This document shows, piece by piece, positions 11,511 to 22,503 of a stretch of 64,000 nucleotides of DNA (position 1 is the first letter of the stretch; each line of letters opens with the position of its first letter). A program made the translations under genes and the position numbers. This stretch comes from Mesocentrotus franciscanus (taxonomy: Eukaryota > Echinodermata > Echinoidea > Camarodonta > Strongylocentrotidae), in assembly GCA_037976565.1 (NCBI GenBank), contig CP137680.1:18998675-19062674 (forward strand), read 5' to 3'. A model generated the notes under the pieces. It was given only the letters and a program-made list of their open reading frames with translations, had not been told where the DNA came from and searched no databases.

Positions 11511-11845
11511 ATTAGAGGGTCATTGATCACCCTATTTTTATTTTTCATCAGCTGTAACACTTTCCTTAGCACCATCCATAATATTAGAGCGTCATTGAAC
11601 ACCCTATTTCTATTTTTCATCAGCCGTAACACTTTCCTTAGCACCATCCTTATATATTAGAGGGTGATTGAATATCATATTTCTATTTTTTATCAGCCAT
11701 AACACTTTCCTTTCCTATTAGAGGGTGATTGAATACCCTATTACTATTTTTCATCATACGTAACACTTTCCTTAGCACCATCCTTAATATTAGAGGGTAA
11801 TTGAACATCCTTTTTTAACCTAGCCGTAACACTTTCTTTAGCATC
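11511..11845. repeat. ~72-bp tandem repeat, about five copies
   Basis: Units begin at ATTAGAG near 11,511, 11,583, 11,656, 11,717 and 11,789. Each contains CGTAACACTTTCCTTAGCAC-like sequence, and most contain AGCACCATCCTTAATATTAG. The 61-bp unit lacks the AGCACCATCC part. The paired open frames on both strands (11,459-11,660) are by-products. The AGCACCATCC segment also appears in the hairpin at 16,512. Confidence 0.9.
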
Positions 11846-12101
11846 AATGAGAATATATTACGTATTAATTATCTTGGTTCGACCAGTGCAATACTTCAAA
11901 ATGATAATGATCATATAAAGTTCTGTCTGCATGGTCAGTCGACAAGAAAACTACATCATCTCTTTATCGAATGTAGTAGTCTACTCTTACAGAGGAGAAT
12001 AAATTCACTGTTTATGAGTCATATGTATAAATGGATGGCTTACTTTAGAGTTAAATCCACTCCGTATCATACCAAAAATCACTTCAAAGTAGTGGTTGAA
12101 T
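11843..12101 (+). pseudogene. Possible remnant of a retroelement zinc-binding region
   Basis: An 86-codon stop-to-stop frame contains FCLHGQSTRKLHHLFIEC. The C..H/G...HxxFxxC arrangement recalls the zinc-binding tail after non-LTR reverse transcriptases. There is no RT core upstream and no second-copy support, so the call is weak. It directly follows the 72-bp array. Confidence 0.2.
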
Positions 12102-12258
12102 AACTCTTTTCACAGAGATTTGGTATTGTTTTCCACTCCAAATGGATTGATCTCAAATAAAACTCTCCAAAAAGTGGATTTTCACCCTGTACGTTTAGAG
12201 AGTATAGTATCACACATACTGTTCCTCTAACTTTCACACAAATTACATGGAGATAGCA

Positions 12259-12661
12259 TTAAAGATAAAGTTGAGTTCTGGTCATGCGATTGCATCGTAA
12301 AAGAAACGGTATGGAATCGATCAGAAAAGGTTGATCATCTAGCATATAAGACAGTATTGGTGTGTACTGCAAGGTTCTGGAATCATCAAAATTATAAGAA
12401 ATTTGGCCCAGTCTTGGTAAATTTACAAGCACTGTACACAGAAAGATGTATATGGGACTACAAGAACATGGGGCATAAAAATCCGTCCCGATTTTTATGC
12501 TGTTAACATGCCATATTTAGAATATTAAGGCATTTGAAGATCCATGCTTTTCAGGGAACATTTTTTATGTGATGTTCTTCCACACTTGCATAATAACAAT
12601 GATAACGCTCACAAATTATTTTTCACCTCTTCCCAGAACTCAACCTAATTATACTCTTTAA
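12259..12661 (+). mobile_element. F1 TTAA MITE, full copy
   Basis: 403 bp bounded by TTAA. The left end is TTAAAGATAAAGTTGAGTTC and the right end carries CCAGAACTCAACCT, its inverted complement. The body matches the copies at 26,724 and 53,329 block by block. It is non-coding and piggyBac-like in termini and target site. Confidence 0.9.
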
Positions 12662-13479
12662 ACTTAGAAAACATGGTGTGGCGTCCATATTGATATCATA
12701 GATGACTTGCGCACTATAACGGTTTTAGTCTCAGACACGGATATACTCCTGCAAAAAACACAAACAAAAAGTTGTTAGCATACACTAAGGTCAATCGGTC
12801 CTGGTCTGATTGATCAATTTACCAATTACTAAAATGGCTACTAGTCGGTTAAAGAAACAAGTGATATCAACGAACTTTACAACCCTGGGTTTCAGCTCTC
12901 AAAGCTCAACATAATACATCCGTTGATTTACCTGTTAGGAGCGGAAAGACAGTACTGTAGAGAGTAAAAGCTTATATTTTGCCGCGTGATAGCGTAGTAA
13001 TCATACCAGCATAATATAAAAAAGTATGGTTAATTCATCAGTGTATAAATGTAACAATTGCTAATCGCATCTAGTTACTAACTAAGGTATCCTTTTCCTA
13101 TAAGTCTGAGGCTTTCTCATTCCTTCCCTTTTTCCTTTAAAAAAAGACAGAATGCCACTTAATGAAATTTCCTTTCAGTTTCGACTTTGCCTGATCCAAA
13201 CGTCAAAACCTTCAATTTGGCTTTGTACGCCACGGGGCGTTCTCAAGACGGCCAACGTGTGTAAGAAATTAAAATGGCTGCTATTGCTTCGTACAGAGTC
13301 ACATGTCTGACGACCTAATCTGTAATCCGATAATCCTTCTGTTACATTCTGCGTGTGCTGTGTGTAAATGGAAATAAATAAGCGATCCCAAAAGAGATTG
13401 GGGCACAGAATGGATCACATAATCATGACAGAACTGGTTCATTGTGAAGCAAAGAATATACGTCGTCAATTCCTTAGGT
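12662..13479. other. No gene seen
   Basis: Unique AT-rich sequence without recognisable exon or repeat. Confidence 0.4.
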
Positions 13480-13616
13480 TCCGCAGGAAGAGTGTGTATT
13501 ACATTGTGTTTGGAGGGACGTGGGGTTTGGTCGGGGTGTGAGTATGTTTGTGGTTGTGGGTGTGTGAATGTTGTCGTGGGAGTGTATATGTTGGGGGCTG
13601 GGTAGTAAGGGAGGGG
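13480..13616. repeat. G/T-rich low-complexity stretch
   Basis: Strand-asymmetric GTGTGTG/GGGTGTGAG sequence, very poor in C on the plus strand. Probably a decayed GT microsatellite. Confidence 0.6.
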
Positions 13617-13636
13617 AATATAATTTGGTTTATATT

Positions 13637-13950
13637 ACTGATTTCATTCATTATTTTTCTTCTCTATAGTAATTATGAATTGTACATGTAACACGTTAAT
13701 CAGATTATGTTATCATGATGAAAAAGAATTGTATTTTGAAGAATTGTTTGTATTATTTTGAAATTAAATGAAATCATTTTTTTTTTTAATATCTGAACTG
13801 ATTTCATTTTTTTTTTCAATCGTAATTTATGAATCGTACATGTATAAAGTGAATTGAATTATGTTATTATCATTTAAAAAAAATTGTATTCTTTGAAGAA
13901 GTGTTTGTATTGTTTTGATATTGAATGAAATCAAAATTTGAAAAAAATAT
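13637..13950. repeat. Two-copy diverged tandem duplication, ~160-bp period
   Basis: CTGATTTCATT begins both units (13,637 and 13,797). Each continues through ATGAATYGTACATGTA, ATTATGTTAT and TTGTATTNTTTGAAGAA in the same order. Internal T-runs differ in length. Confidence 0.75.
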
Positions 13951-14568
13951 AAAAAATACGGAAAAACAAAAAGATAATGTTTGTAACCTCTGAGATTTAC
14001 ATGACTTAATTTCTTGTGTATGCTTTCTAACAATAGTTCACTCTATTACTAGACAAAATCTTTTAATTTCCTTGCTAAACAGACTTAGCATAATTGATTC
14101 GACAAGGAAAAATAGAACAACATGGTAAACCATGACAGAGTTATTCGTTCTTTTGAATTTCAGAATGTTGACAGTCAGGACCAATATCGGTTTTCCGCTA
14201 TCGTCCAAAATAGCGCGCTACTGTCTGAGCACAACTGAAGAGGGTCTATGTAATCATAGGTTGTACGAACGGGTAAAAAAAAATTCCGTCTTGATCGAAC
14301 CTGGACACTTTGTTAGCAAAGCGAATGTAGTTGGTATTTGGAAATAGAACCCTTATTCTTCAATAAGAAACTCTTCTTGATGGAGTTTTAAACCGACAGG
14401 AAATTGATATTTTTTCACCTGCGACTATATACTAGTCATTATCCTAGGTAAAATATTCATCAATCAACATTACCGTTCTCATCCTTTAGCAAGGGCTGAT
14501 GGATCATTGCACAATCTTTAACTGATTTATCAATGTCTGCATAATTTGGGCCATAATAGTTTTGTATG
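13951..14568. other. No gene seen
   Basis: The 71-aa frame at 14,132-14,347 has no domain, no splice context and no paralogue in the window. Confidence 0.4.
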
Positions 14569-14705
14569 GGGAGAGAGAAAACGAAAACGAGAGAAAGAGA
14601 GATAGAGAAATATAGAAAGAGAACGAGAGAGGAAGAAAGAAAGAGGGAGGGAGGGAAAGAACGAGAGAGGGAGGGAGAGAGAGACGGGAGGGAGCGAGAG
14701 GGAGG

Positions 14706-14736
<31 letters not shown>

Positions 14737-14744
14737 AGGAGATA
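14569..14744. repeat. GA-rich microsatellite
   Basis: Purine tract of GAGAGA and GGGAGGGA ending in a pure GA run near 14,708-14,730. It generates Ser/Leu/Pro artefact frames on the minus strand. Confidence 0.95.
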
Positions 14745-15108
14745 GGGGTCACAGACAGACAAATAAAATGAAAGAGATGGGATGAGTAAGTAAATGGCAC
14801 AATAATACGCTAGATCTTATTCGTCATTATTGTGACGCCACGATCACGATTACTCCTGTACTGAACTCCTCTGAATTAAAACATGAAATCTTGGAATATC
14901 AAAAGCAGAGAACGAGAAAGAAGAAGGAAAATTCTGTTCGGAACTTCTGAGTTATCATAGAAAATAACATAACTGATTTCCAACCACGTTTCATGTGCTG
15001 AACTTTGCGCAGAACGTGTTCGGAGGGGGCGGGTGGGGTGGGGGGTCTGCCTACCAGTAAACATACATTTTTTAATGATATGAATACACCTAAACATTAA
15101 CAAGTTTT

Positions 15109-15422
15109 GGGGATAAGAGTGTACTTTTTGCTTAAAAAGGGCAGTCAGTTGGCCCTGCATGGGTAAAGATGAAACATAAACAATGCAGTCTTTAAAAACT
15201 TTTATATCCGAAATTTTAAGGGTAGGCCTATTCAATTTAAAAGAAAACCAATGGGGCACTGTGATCTCTGTAGCGAGAACCAGTACAAAGACGTATCACA
15301 TTTTGTAATATCTTAAACTTGAGTCCTTCAGAGTTCAGACATTTCGAATTCGCCCATATTAAATTACAGTATGTTATATATGGTAGAAACCTAATATTAT
15401 ACAGTATGAATAAAACGTTCAA
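15109..15422 (-). pseudogene. Non-LTR retrotransposon reverse transcriptase, C-terminal fragment
   Basis: The minus frame (15,422-15,237) reads LYNIRFLPYITYCNLIW, then about 20 residues later LQNVIRL and HSAPL. This spacing is that of the thumb region following the RT core in CR1/Jockey-type LINEs (L..PYxTYCNxIW...LQ...R...HxAPL). A second frame, starting at 15,259, continues with FKLNRPTLKISDIKVFK, the next expected block. The copy is therefore split by a frameshift near 15,240-15,260. No catalytic YxDD region or 3' tail is present. It is a dead fragment; clade assignment is uncertain. Confidence 0.75.
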
Positions 15423-16511
15423 ACCTTTAACTTCAGACAGAAACTAACACTGCGTGAGCTGGTTTTAGATATAACATCTTACATGGTCAGACCAATTAGA
15501 CCAAAAAAAAAACTCCAAGAAATTTAGTATCGGTTTCCCGTCCGATCACAGTATCATCTGTTTTTAAATGGTATACATGTATTAGGTTGTTCTGGTTTGC
15601 TATGGGTTCTAAAATATCGGCCTATGCAATTTGTTTTCAAAGATATTATATTACATTTGCAGTTTTGCGACAAGGTGGGGCAGGGGAACCAATCTCCCCC
15701 TTTGAAAAAAATATGCATATCATAAGTATCATAAAATAATTTGTCCCCTTCATTGTGTTCTTGTGCACCCCCCCCCCCGAATTATATCCTATTCAGACCC
15801 CTCCCCCTTTAAACAGAACCCTGGGCCCACCCCTTGTCGAAATATATGGGGATGAGAGAACATTTGTAGAAAAAAATCGTCACATCCTTATGCTTTATTT
15901 GCAGACATGGTACGGGGGATCGCAAGTGCATTTCCGAATAAAAAATCCACCTCTCGAAGGGAATATCCTTCGCCAAGGAAGAGATCCTCGGGGGTGAAAG
16001 AGACATCATTCGACATCGTATCCAGGTGGTCGTAGAGATCATTACAATGTAAATCAAGCCTGCAACCAGATACAATGCACTTTACTCACAAATCCCGACT
16101 CTATCTTTCTAAGGTCTCTCATCTCATGATTTATCTTCTTGAGCAGTCTCCCTACCCCTACCCGACACCTGTGCAACCGAGATGCTTTTGGGATGAGGAG
16201 AGTTAATGTTTAGGAAGCTGAGCCGCCTCCGAGCGTGGGTGAACCTGGGGAGGGGTTATTAAGCTGTGGGAGATTGCAGGATGTGTTGTTCCGAATCGTA
16301 ACCCTAGCGTGTGAGGTTTAGTGGACAGGAATTATCAGAGGTGATTTGCGTAGGGGATAAGGAAAAGAAGAAAGAAAATGAGCAGTCTTAGGCTTCGTCC
16401 TTGAAGTGACCTTTCAAAATCATATTCTCATCAGATTCTAAAGCATCTAACAGTTTGACATACATCTTGTTGCTTTTTGTTATTAAACGTGCCGAGATAT
16501 AACACACCGTA
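15423..16511. other. No gene seen
   Basis: Contains a C-run at 15,769-15,778 and short C-rich stretches. The frames at 15,755-16,075 on both strands are unsupported by domain or splice signals. Confidence 0.4.
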
Positions 16512-16562
16512 TGGTCAGGAAAGCACCATCCTAATATTGTTAGGATGGTGCTTTCCTGACCA
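16512..16562. repeat. Perfect 23-bp inverted repeat with 5-nt loop
   Basis: The left arm 16,512-16,534 (starts TGGTCAGGAAAGCACC) is the exact reverse complement of the right arm 16,540-16,562. The spacer is TATTG. No mismatch is present. It lies directly against the first unit of the 366-bp tandem array. Transcribed from either strand it would fold into a 51-nt hairpin. Confidence 0.97.
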
Positions 16563-17668
16563 GGGGACCCTATTTTGCCAGATACTGAGCGGACATATAA
16601 ATGAGTCGTGAAGTATCGCCATATAAGAGCAGAAAATAAAAAGTTAATATAAAATTACAACCTGACTAAAACTTAGTATTTTAAGTCATATTTCTTTTGC
16701 ATGTTGGTGTTGAAAACAACCCACTTGTTGCTTGGTAAACAATTTAGAATGCCTTTCAGTGAAATTACAGAATTGTGAAGAGCCTTTTGTTTCCTCGAAA
16801 GATAATATTCCTCAACGTTTCTAACGTTTCTAATGTTTCATTGTTGTAAAAACTGCCATGGCATTCCTTAGACATGAGAGAGTCGTCAATATTTTTGTTT
16901 TGCCAGACGGCAAGAGCTTATAAGTGAGACACTAATATTAATAAGGAGACTCCTTTTTGCTAGATACTGAGCGGACTTCGTAAAGTTACGCCTTGTATGG
17001 GCAGGAAAACAAATAATATAAAATTACAACCTGACTAAAACTTCGTATTTCAACTCTTATTTCTTTGCAGTTTGGTGTTGAAAACAACCCACTTGTTGCT
17101 TGGTAAAAAAATTAGAATGACTTTCAGTGAAATTACAGAATTTTGAAGAGCCTTTTTTCCCCGAAAGATAATATTCCTCAACGTTTCTAACGTTTCTAAT
17201 GTTTTCTTGTTGTAAAAACTGCCATGGCATTCCTTAGACATGAGAGAGTCGTCAATATTTTTGTTTTGCCAGACGGCAAGAGCTTATAAGTGAGACACTA
17301 ATATTAATAAGGAGACCATTTTTTTGCTAGATACTGAGCGGACTTCGTAAAGTTTCGCCTTGTATGGGCAGGAAAACAAATAATATAAAATTACAACCTG
17401 ACTAAAACTTCGTATTTCAACTCTTATTTCTTTGCAGTTTGGTGTTGAAAACAACCCACTTGTTGCTTGGTAAAAAAATTAGAATGACTTTCAGTGAAAT
17501 TACAGAATTTTGAAGAGCCTTTTTTCCCCGAAAGATAATATTCCTCAACGTTTCTAACGTTTCTAATGTTTTCTTGTTGTAAAAAATCTCATGGCATTCT
17601 TTCGACAAGAGAGAATACTCAAATTTTTTTGTTGCCAGACGGTGAGAGCTTATAAGTGAGATATAAGG
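16563..17668. repeat. Three-copy tandem repeat, ~366-382 bp unit
   Basis: Anchor AGATACTGAGCGGAC occurs at 16,580, 16,962 and 17,328. Units 2 and 3 are nearly identical for their first ~270 bp; unit 1 and the end of unit 3 are more diverged. Each unit carries an internal 10-bp duplication, AACGTTTCTAACGTTTCTAA. The minus-strand frames at 17,050-17,241 and 17,417-17,842 repeat the same peptide because of duplication. In unit 1 that frame is broken, so coding is unlikely. Confidence 0.95.
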
Positions 17669-17800
17669 AAAAATTGAGAGCCACTTGCGCCAGAGAAAGA
17701 GGTAATAAATGAATATAAAGAGGGAAAAGTTTGATGAAGGGAGAAAGAAGGAAGACATAGAGAGAAGGATATAGGGGAGAGAGAGAGAGAGAGAGATGTG

Positions 17801-17835
17801 GTGAAGTGAGCAAAGCAAAGAATGGAACACCTGCA
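17801..17835. repeat. 35-bp exact direct repeat, copy 1
   Basis: GTGAAGTGAGCAAAGCAAAG and the next 15 bases are identical to 18,463-18,497. It follows a GA microsatellite (17,776-17,796). Probably a stray 3'-end piece of the SINE at 18,436-18,768. Confidence 0.85.
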
Positions 17836-18435
17836 TGCACACGTTTGATGTTTCTCAAGATTATGTTTCTCAGACAGAGAATATTATGGAAAGAACAAGA
17901 GAATGTAAGAATTCATACCACCTGAGGATTTGGAAAGGTCAAAAATGTTGAGCTTCCGGAACATTCCGACAGAATGTCACAACCTCTGTGTAAAGTGTGG
18001 AAAGTGAGTAATCGAGAAAAATACAATAATTGAACACTTTGGCACGTAAATATGGAGGAGCCACTTTTATATATTGTTTTAAGGCACGTGCATTATTGTT
18101 ATTCGATGCATTCTGTCTATAGGAAGGTGATGGGGATGGATTTGGTGCGATATGAGGGCTTGTAGTATTCGGTAATCCAAGGTATTAATGTACCCGGTAG
18201 AGACATTCGTCAAGTTTTAAGGTCTTTCCAGAATATGTTTTTAAGTATAGATACATGCAGATAGCTCTTTGCAGTAACTTTTTATCATTTTCCCCGTTTA
18301 CATAAAGATAAATCAAGGTAAATCCGAAATGCTTGAACAGAAATACAATACAAGTACATGTATTAACCATAAAATGACATCTAACAAATATAAATTTTAC
18401 GTAGTCATTCGCTTTTGCAGTGGAGATAAAGGAAA
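17836..18435. other. No gene seen
   Basis: AT-rich unique sequence. The minus frame at 18,185-18,475 has no recognisable domain. Confidence 0.4.
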
Positions 18436-18768
18436 GTAATAATAATATTCCGCTTTTTATGGGTGAAGTGAGCAAAGCAAAGAATGGAACACCTGCAGTC
18501 GTTTTATGTCTACGCGCTTTACAGATATACTATTACCCCGGTCATTGGATTCAATGCTTGCCCGCACACACTGTGTGCACAATCTCCTCTCCCTGGGGGA
18601 GTATTCCAGCGTTGCAGGCGTTACTTGACGCTCAAAAACTGTTTGACCAACAATGATATGGAGAGTAGCAAGTGCAGGTTAATATCTTGCCAAAGTCGGG
18701 ATTCGAACCCTCGACCTTCGCATCTTCAGTCAAGCGCCTTAAACCTCTCGGCCACGACACTCCTATTG
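18436..18768 (-). mobile_element. tRNA-derived SINE
   Basis: On the minus strand A box TGGCCGAGAGG (18,744-18,754) and B box GGGTTCGAATCCC (18,698-18,710) are separated as in a Ser/Leu-like tRNA. A body ends in GTAAAGCGC and an ATTATTATTAC tail near 18,436-18,450, typical for this SINE style. The frames at 18,420-18,810 are not genes. Confidence 0.85.
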
Positions 18769-19076
18769 GAACATTCTGCTAAGGAGCATAGACATAAAAG
18801 TAAGGTTTAGCTTTAACGTACATTTTAGACCCATGTGGTACAAGATAAGTCGATACGTGTCTACTGATAGAATTCCGGTGCCACGAGTATACCAATTAAG
18901 AATAAGGAAATCAATTGTATTTATATTAGCACAGTCAAGCTTGATTTGTAAATATATATTTAACACCAAAAAAAAGGTTCAAAAGATTATTATTCACCTT
19001 TCAAATGTTGTAAGATCTCCACGGTGTTCTGATGATAGTAATTTATTAATATAATTAACGAATTATATTGGGTCAC
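18769..19076. other. No gene seen
   Basis: Short AT-rich unique stretch with overlapping frames on both strands that lack any domain. Confidence 0.4.
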
Positions 19077-19168
19077 TTCTTCTCTCTCTCTCTCTCCTCC
19101 CCCCTCACTCTCTCTCTCTCTTTCTCTCTCTCCCTCTTTCTTTCTCTCTCTCTCTCTCTCTGTCTCCC
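19077..19168. repeat. CT microsatellite
   Basis: Interrupted (CT)n tract with CCTCCCCCC and CCCTCTTT interruptions. Confidence 0.95.
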
Positions 19169-20094
19169 TATATTTTTCGCCTCGTCTTCTTTTGTGCCAT
19201 TCTCAATTTAGTGCATTTTTAAACACCTAACCTAGGGTAACATACTTTCATGTTTGAATTTTCTCAGTGTGCAAATTTTCCCATAAAGATGCATCGGGAT
19301 AGCCATCCTTCTCCTCCCTTCATCTTTAGTTCGTATTAATCAGATGAGATGGGGATGAAAAATCTGACACTTTCGTGTCAAATTGGGAGGAAGTCCACTG
19401 TCCATTTTCTGGGATGTAAGTGGTCGACCGTGCGTCATTCCTACATGGTGCAATTGCCATCCTCCTAAATCCATGGACGTTGGTGGACTGGGGGATTAAT
19501 CCGAAACTTGATAACTTCAGTTAATTACGATATTCGTTCGCAGTGTGCCGTCCATGAATTATTGGTGGAAATGGTAATATAATAGTCATATAGGGGGCAC
19601 AATGAAGGAAGCTTGTTAGGTATTTTTCGTGTATACTACGGCGACGGCCTTTACTACGTTGTTAATATCAATGGCGTAGATTTGGGGCACGGGTACCTCC
19701 CCTTCGAGTGGTGGAAAAAAAAGAGAGAAAAGAGAGAAATGGAAAGACAGAAGAAGAAAAGGTCGAGAGAAGAAGTCGTCTTGACCTCCTGCACTCTTCC
19801 CCTAAATCATTATTGTTGTAAATTCGCATTCATTTTTTGAGTAAGACAGGCAACCCCCCTCCCCACTTGTTAATTTATTTTATTTATTTATTATTATTTT
19901 TTTGGGGGGGAGGGGTAGCATATTGATCAATTGTGAATGTGGTGATAATGGTTGCGCTTGTACATTCATCTTATGCTCAAACGCCCTTCTTTCAATACCT
20001 CCATGTTCGGATAGAGCTATGACAAGTGCTGGGAGTGTAAATAGAATGTCAAGATTTCTCCATAGCGCTTCCCCTTGGATAATTATTACCCCGC
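19169..20094. other. No gene seen
   Basis: Unique sequence with an A/G tract at 19,718-19,770 and a G-run near 19,903-19,914. No exon or mobile element is recognised. Confidence 0.4.
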
Positions 20095-20207
20095 ATTTTT
20101 TGTTTTTGTTTATGTTTTTTATTGGTCTATATATTTGTTCGTTTGTTTGTTTATTTGCTTGTTTATTTATTTTTCTGTTTATTTGTTTGTTTATGTATTT
20201 GTTTTTG
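20095..20207. repeat. TTTG/TTTA tetranucleotide repeat
   Basis: Alternating TTTG and TTTA units over about 110 bp. It produces three overlapping Phe/Leu-rich artefact frames. Confidence 0.9.
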
Positions 20208-20330
20208 TCCGAGATGTGGTTGTCCGGAGTATTTGTCCGGGGATTACTGTCCTAGTCGAAATTGTGTGAGGGTAGTCGTTCTAGGAGCTGCACTCGAATC
20301 AGTCTCTATCAGAGAATCTATACAATGGAC

Positions 20331-20734
20331 TTAAAGGTAAAGACCAGTTTTGGAAACGCCCCTCTCAAAAAATTGAAATGGAAGCTCTCATTACCAATCA
20401 TGTGAAAGAATATGTTTTGACTAATACGTGATGATACAAATTTTGCCGGGAAAGTCGGGAAACCGCCTACTAATTGATATATTTGGTAAATTATTATATC
20501 TATTGGGACCAAATAGATATCGCGCACGTGGTCGCGTAGTCCCATATACATCTTTCTGTGTACAGTGCTTGTAACTTTACCAAGACTGGGCCAAATTTCT
20601 TATCATTTTGATGATTCCAGAACCTTGCAGTACACACCAATACTTATATGCTAGATGATCAACCTTTTCTGATCGATTCCACAACGTTTCTTTCACAATG
20701 CAATCGCATGACCAGAACTGGCCTTTATCTTTAA
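20331..20734 (-). mobile_element. F1 TTAA MITE, full copy
   Basis: 404 bp bounded by TTAA. TTAAAGGTAAAGACCAGTTT at the left and CCAGAACTGG...CTTTAA at the right are inverted repeats. The right half on the minus strand matches the left half of the 53,329 copy closely; the other half is more diverged. Confidence 0.85.
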
Positions 20735-20879
20735 TCAATCAATTATTATTTTTCATAAATCACTGTGATTGCATTTATGGCATTCGGGCGACTCGTTGTC
20801 TACATGTAAATAAGCTCTATCAGTACTCTCTAATGAGCTTCGAATTGAAACCGACTCCACCATCATGACTCTAGAACAA

Positions 20880-21198
20880 TACTTAGGACGATGTCACACT
20901 TTGACGCAAAGCGTAGCCGTAAGAGCCACGTAAAGCCATGTTATTTTATCGGAGGTTAGACGTGGCTATCACCGTGGTGATTAGGGTGACAGTTGCGGGA
21001 TCTACGTGGCGCTTACGGCAAGGTGAATCAAACATTTCAAAATGATTTAAAATTCATCTCGTGAAGTCGGTCAGCCCTGAATATTGCCGTGGAGCCCACG
21101 CGTAGCTACGTGGCGTTGCGTGGCCTTACGTGGCAGTACGTCACTGTACGTAATCTTACGTGCCCTTGCGTGTCCTTGTGTGTACTCTGTCCTAAGAT
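20880..21198. mobile_element. Fold-back element with a 10-bp TACGTGGC repeat array
   Basis: The left end CTTAGGACGATGTCACAC and the inverted right end CTTAGGACAGAGTACACAC are similar. Both are followed by CACGTAAG-type motifs. At 21,104-21,186 about eight copies of TACGTGGCNT repeat every 10 bp with substitutions. A second cluster of the same motif (21,284-21,372) lies just outside. No coding frame. Confidence 0.65.
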
Positions 21199-21756
21199 GA
21201 CATAATATTATGTGGCAGATACGGCCGATTTCTACTGGATCACATCAAAAGAGGGCGAGTAGCTATGCTGTGACTCTACATCAGCTACGTGGCTCCTATA
21301 GGATGTTGACGGCCACGTCATTCAAACAAACAAAAACGTGTTCGTACGTGACGCTTACGGCTAGGTTTTACGTGATCGTATGACTGCAGCATTAATCACT
21401 GAAGATGACACTGGGATCCCTACAAGATTGCTTTCTGATGAAGTGCGTTTCCTCAAGGCTAATTACTGTAATTTAGAACTCATTTCGGAGAAGAACAAAA
21501 ACTGAATGCGTAATATGATGAGCTGGGAAGGTCAATAAACAAGAACAGTTCATAATTAGAAAAAAATGGAAGTAAACATGACGTTTTGTTTCTTTGTTGA
21601 CAGGATAGTGAGAGAGAATGGGAATTTGGCCGTCATCTATTCTGCAATGCATAATTATGTTGATTTTGAAAGAATGGTATGAATAATGGGCAAGGGCATT
21701 TCGTAATACGAAATCAGATTAGACACATCTTCCCTCAGAGATATATAAATTATATA
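21199..21756. other. TACGTG-motif cluster, then nothing recognised
   Basis: At 21,284-21,372 there are further TACGTGGC, TACGTGACGCTTACGG and TTACGTGATCG motifs related to the preceding element. The remainder is unique AT-rich sequence. Confidence 0.5.
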
Positions 21757-21758
21757 TA

Positions 21759-21760
<2 letters not shown>

Positions 21761-21799
<39 letters not shown>

Positions 21800-21836
21800 A
21801 CACAGAGAGAATAGAGTTGGGGGAGAGAAGAGAGTA
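21761..21836. repeat. GA microsatellite
   Basis: A pure (GA)n run of about 30 bp grades into imperfect GA sequence. Confidence 0.95.
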
Positions 21837-22317
21837 GTTTGCAGGCACAAACCCTGGTCAGTCGTAAAAGAGAGTCTGCACTATAAGACTACCATAGGCC
21901 ATGTAGTATAGCTGCTCCTGACATATTGATACAACCAGTAGGTAGCTGGGTTAGGCTTGTCTCAGGGCACAATGATTTTTTGATAAAGTGTCAAATTAGG
22001 GTCTGTGCTTGCAGACTAAGAAGAGAGTGCAATGAATAAACACATCTCACCAGATTAAATAGTCTTTCCTCGCCTGAAACTAAAAAGTAACCAATTTCTT
22101 TATGTGTGTATATTCTTTTGGTAAATTAGTTGTGTACATTATTATTGAAGTTGCACGGTTTTTTAAAAAACTTACTCAATATTGTAGTCAGGTCATTTTT
22201 GTTCCTGTTTTGGGAAGAAAAACAGACTTATTTCTGCTCATAAAACTAAAATATATTACTAATGTTGACAAAAGAAACACGATACAGTTCTTGGTTGTGA
22301 TGGTTATTTTACCTGAC
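21837..22317. other. No gene seen
   Basis: Unique AT-rich sequence. The frame at 22,102-22,323 has no domain. Confidence 0.4.
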
Positions 22318-22503
22318 TGCTAAGAAAGCATAAATGCTAGTAAGTAAGCAACCAGACGGACGACGGCTTTAGGGTCCTCTCCAAGGGTTCTGGTAGTGAG
22401 GATTAATGCCTTAACAAAGGGCACTAGCGCATCGACTTGGTTTCGAACCCGGGTCACCGGATTACGAGACCACTGCTCTACCAACTGAGCTATCGCGCCT
22501 CCT
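22318..22503 (-). mobile_element. tRNA-Thr-like SINE
   Basis: On the minus strand GGCGCGATAGCTCAGTTGGT opens a tRNA-like head with A box TAGCTCAGTTGG (22,481-22,492) and B box GGGTTCGAAACC (22,439-22,450). The anticodon loop reads CTCGTAA (CGT, threonine), but the anticodon stem has mismatches. The body includes GAGAGGACCCTAAAGCCGTC. Mismatched stem plus body identify a SINE and not a functional tRNA. Confidence 0.88.

Noticed and set aside
11459..11660. 62-aa frames on both strands
   Set aside because: By-products of the 72-bp tandem repeat.
17417..17842. 141-aa frame repeated at 17,050-17,241, possible gene
   Set aside because: The repeat of the peptide is explained by tandem duplication of DNA; the frame is broken in unit 1.
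22430..22503. Functional tRNA-Thr (CGT)
   Set aside because: The anticodon stem has mismatches and the sequence continues into a SINE body.
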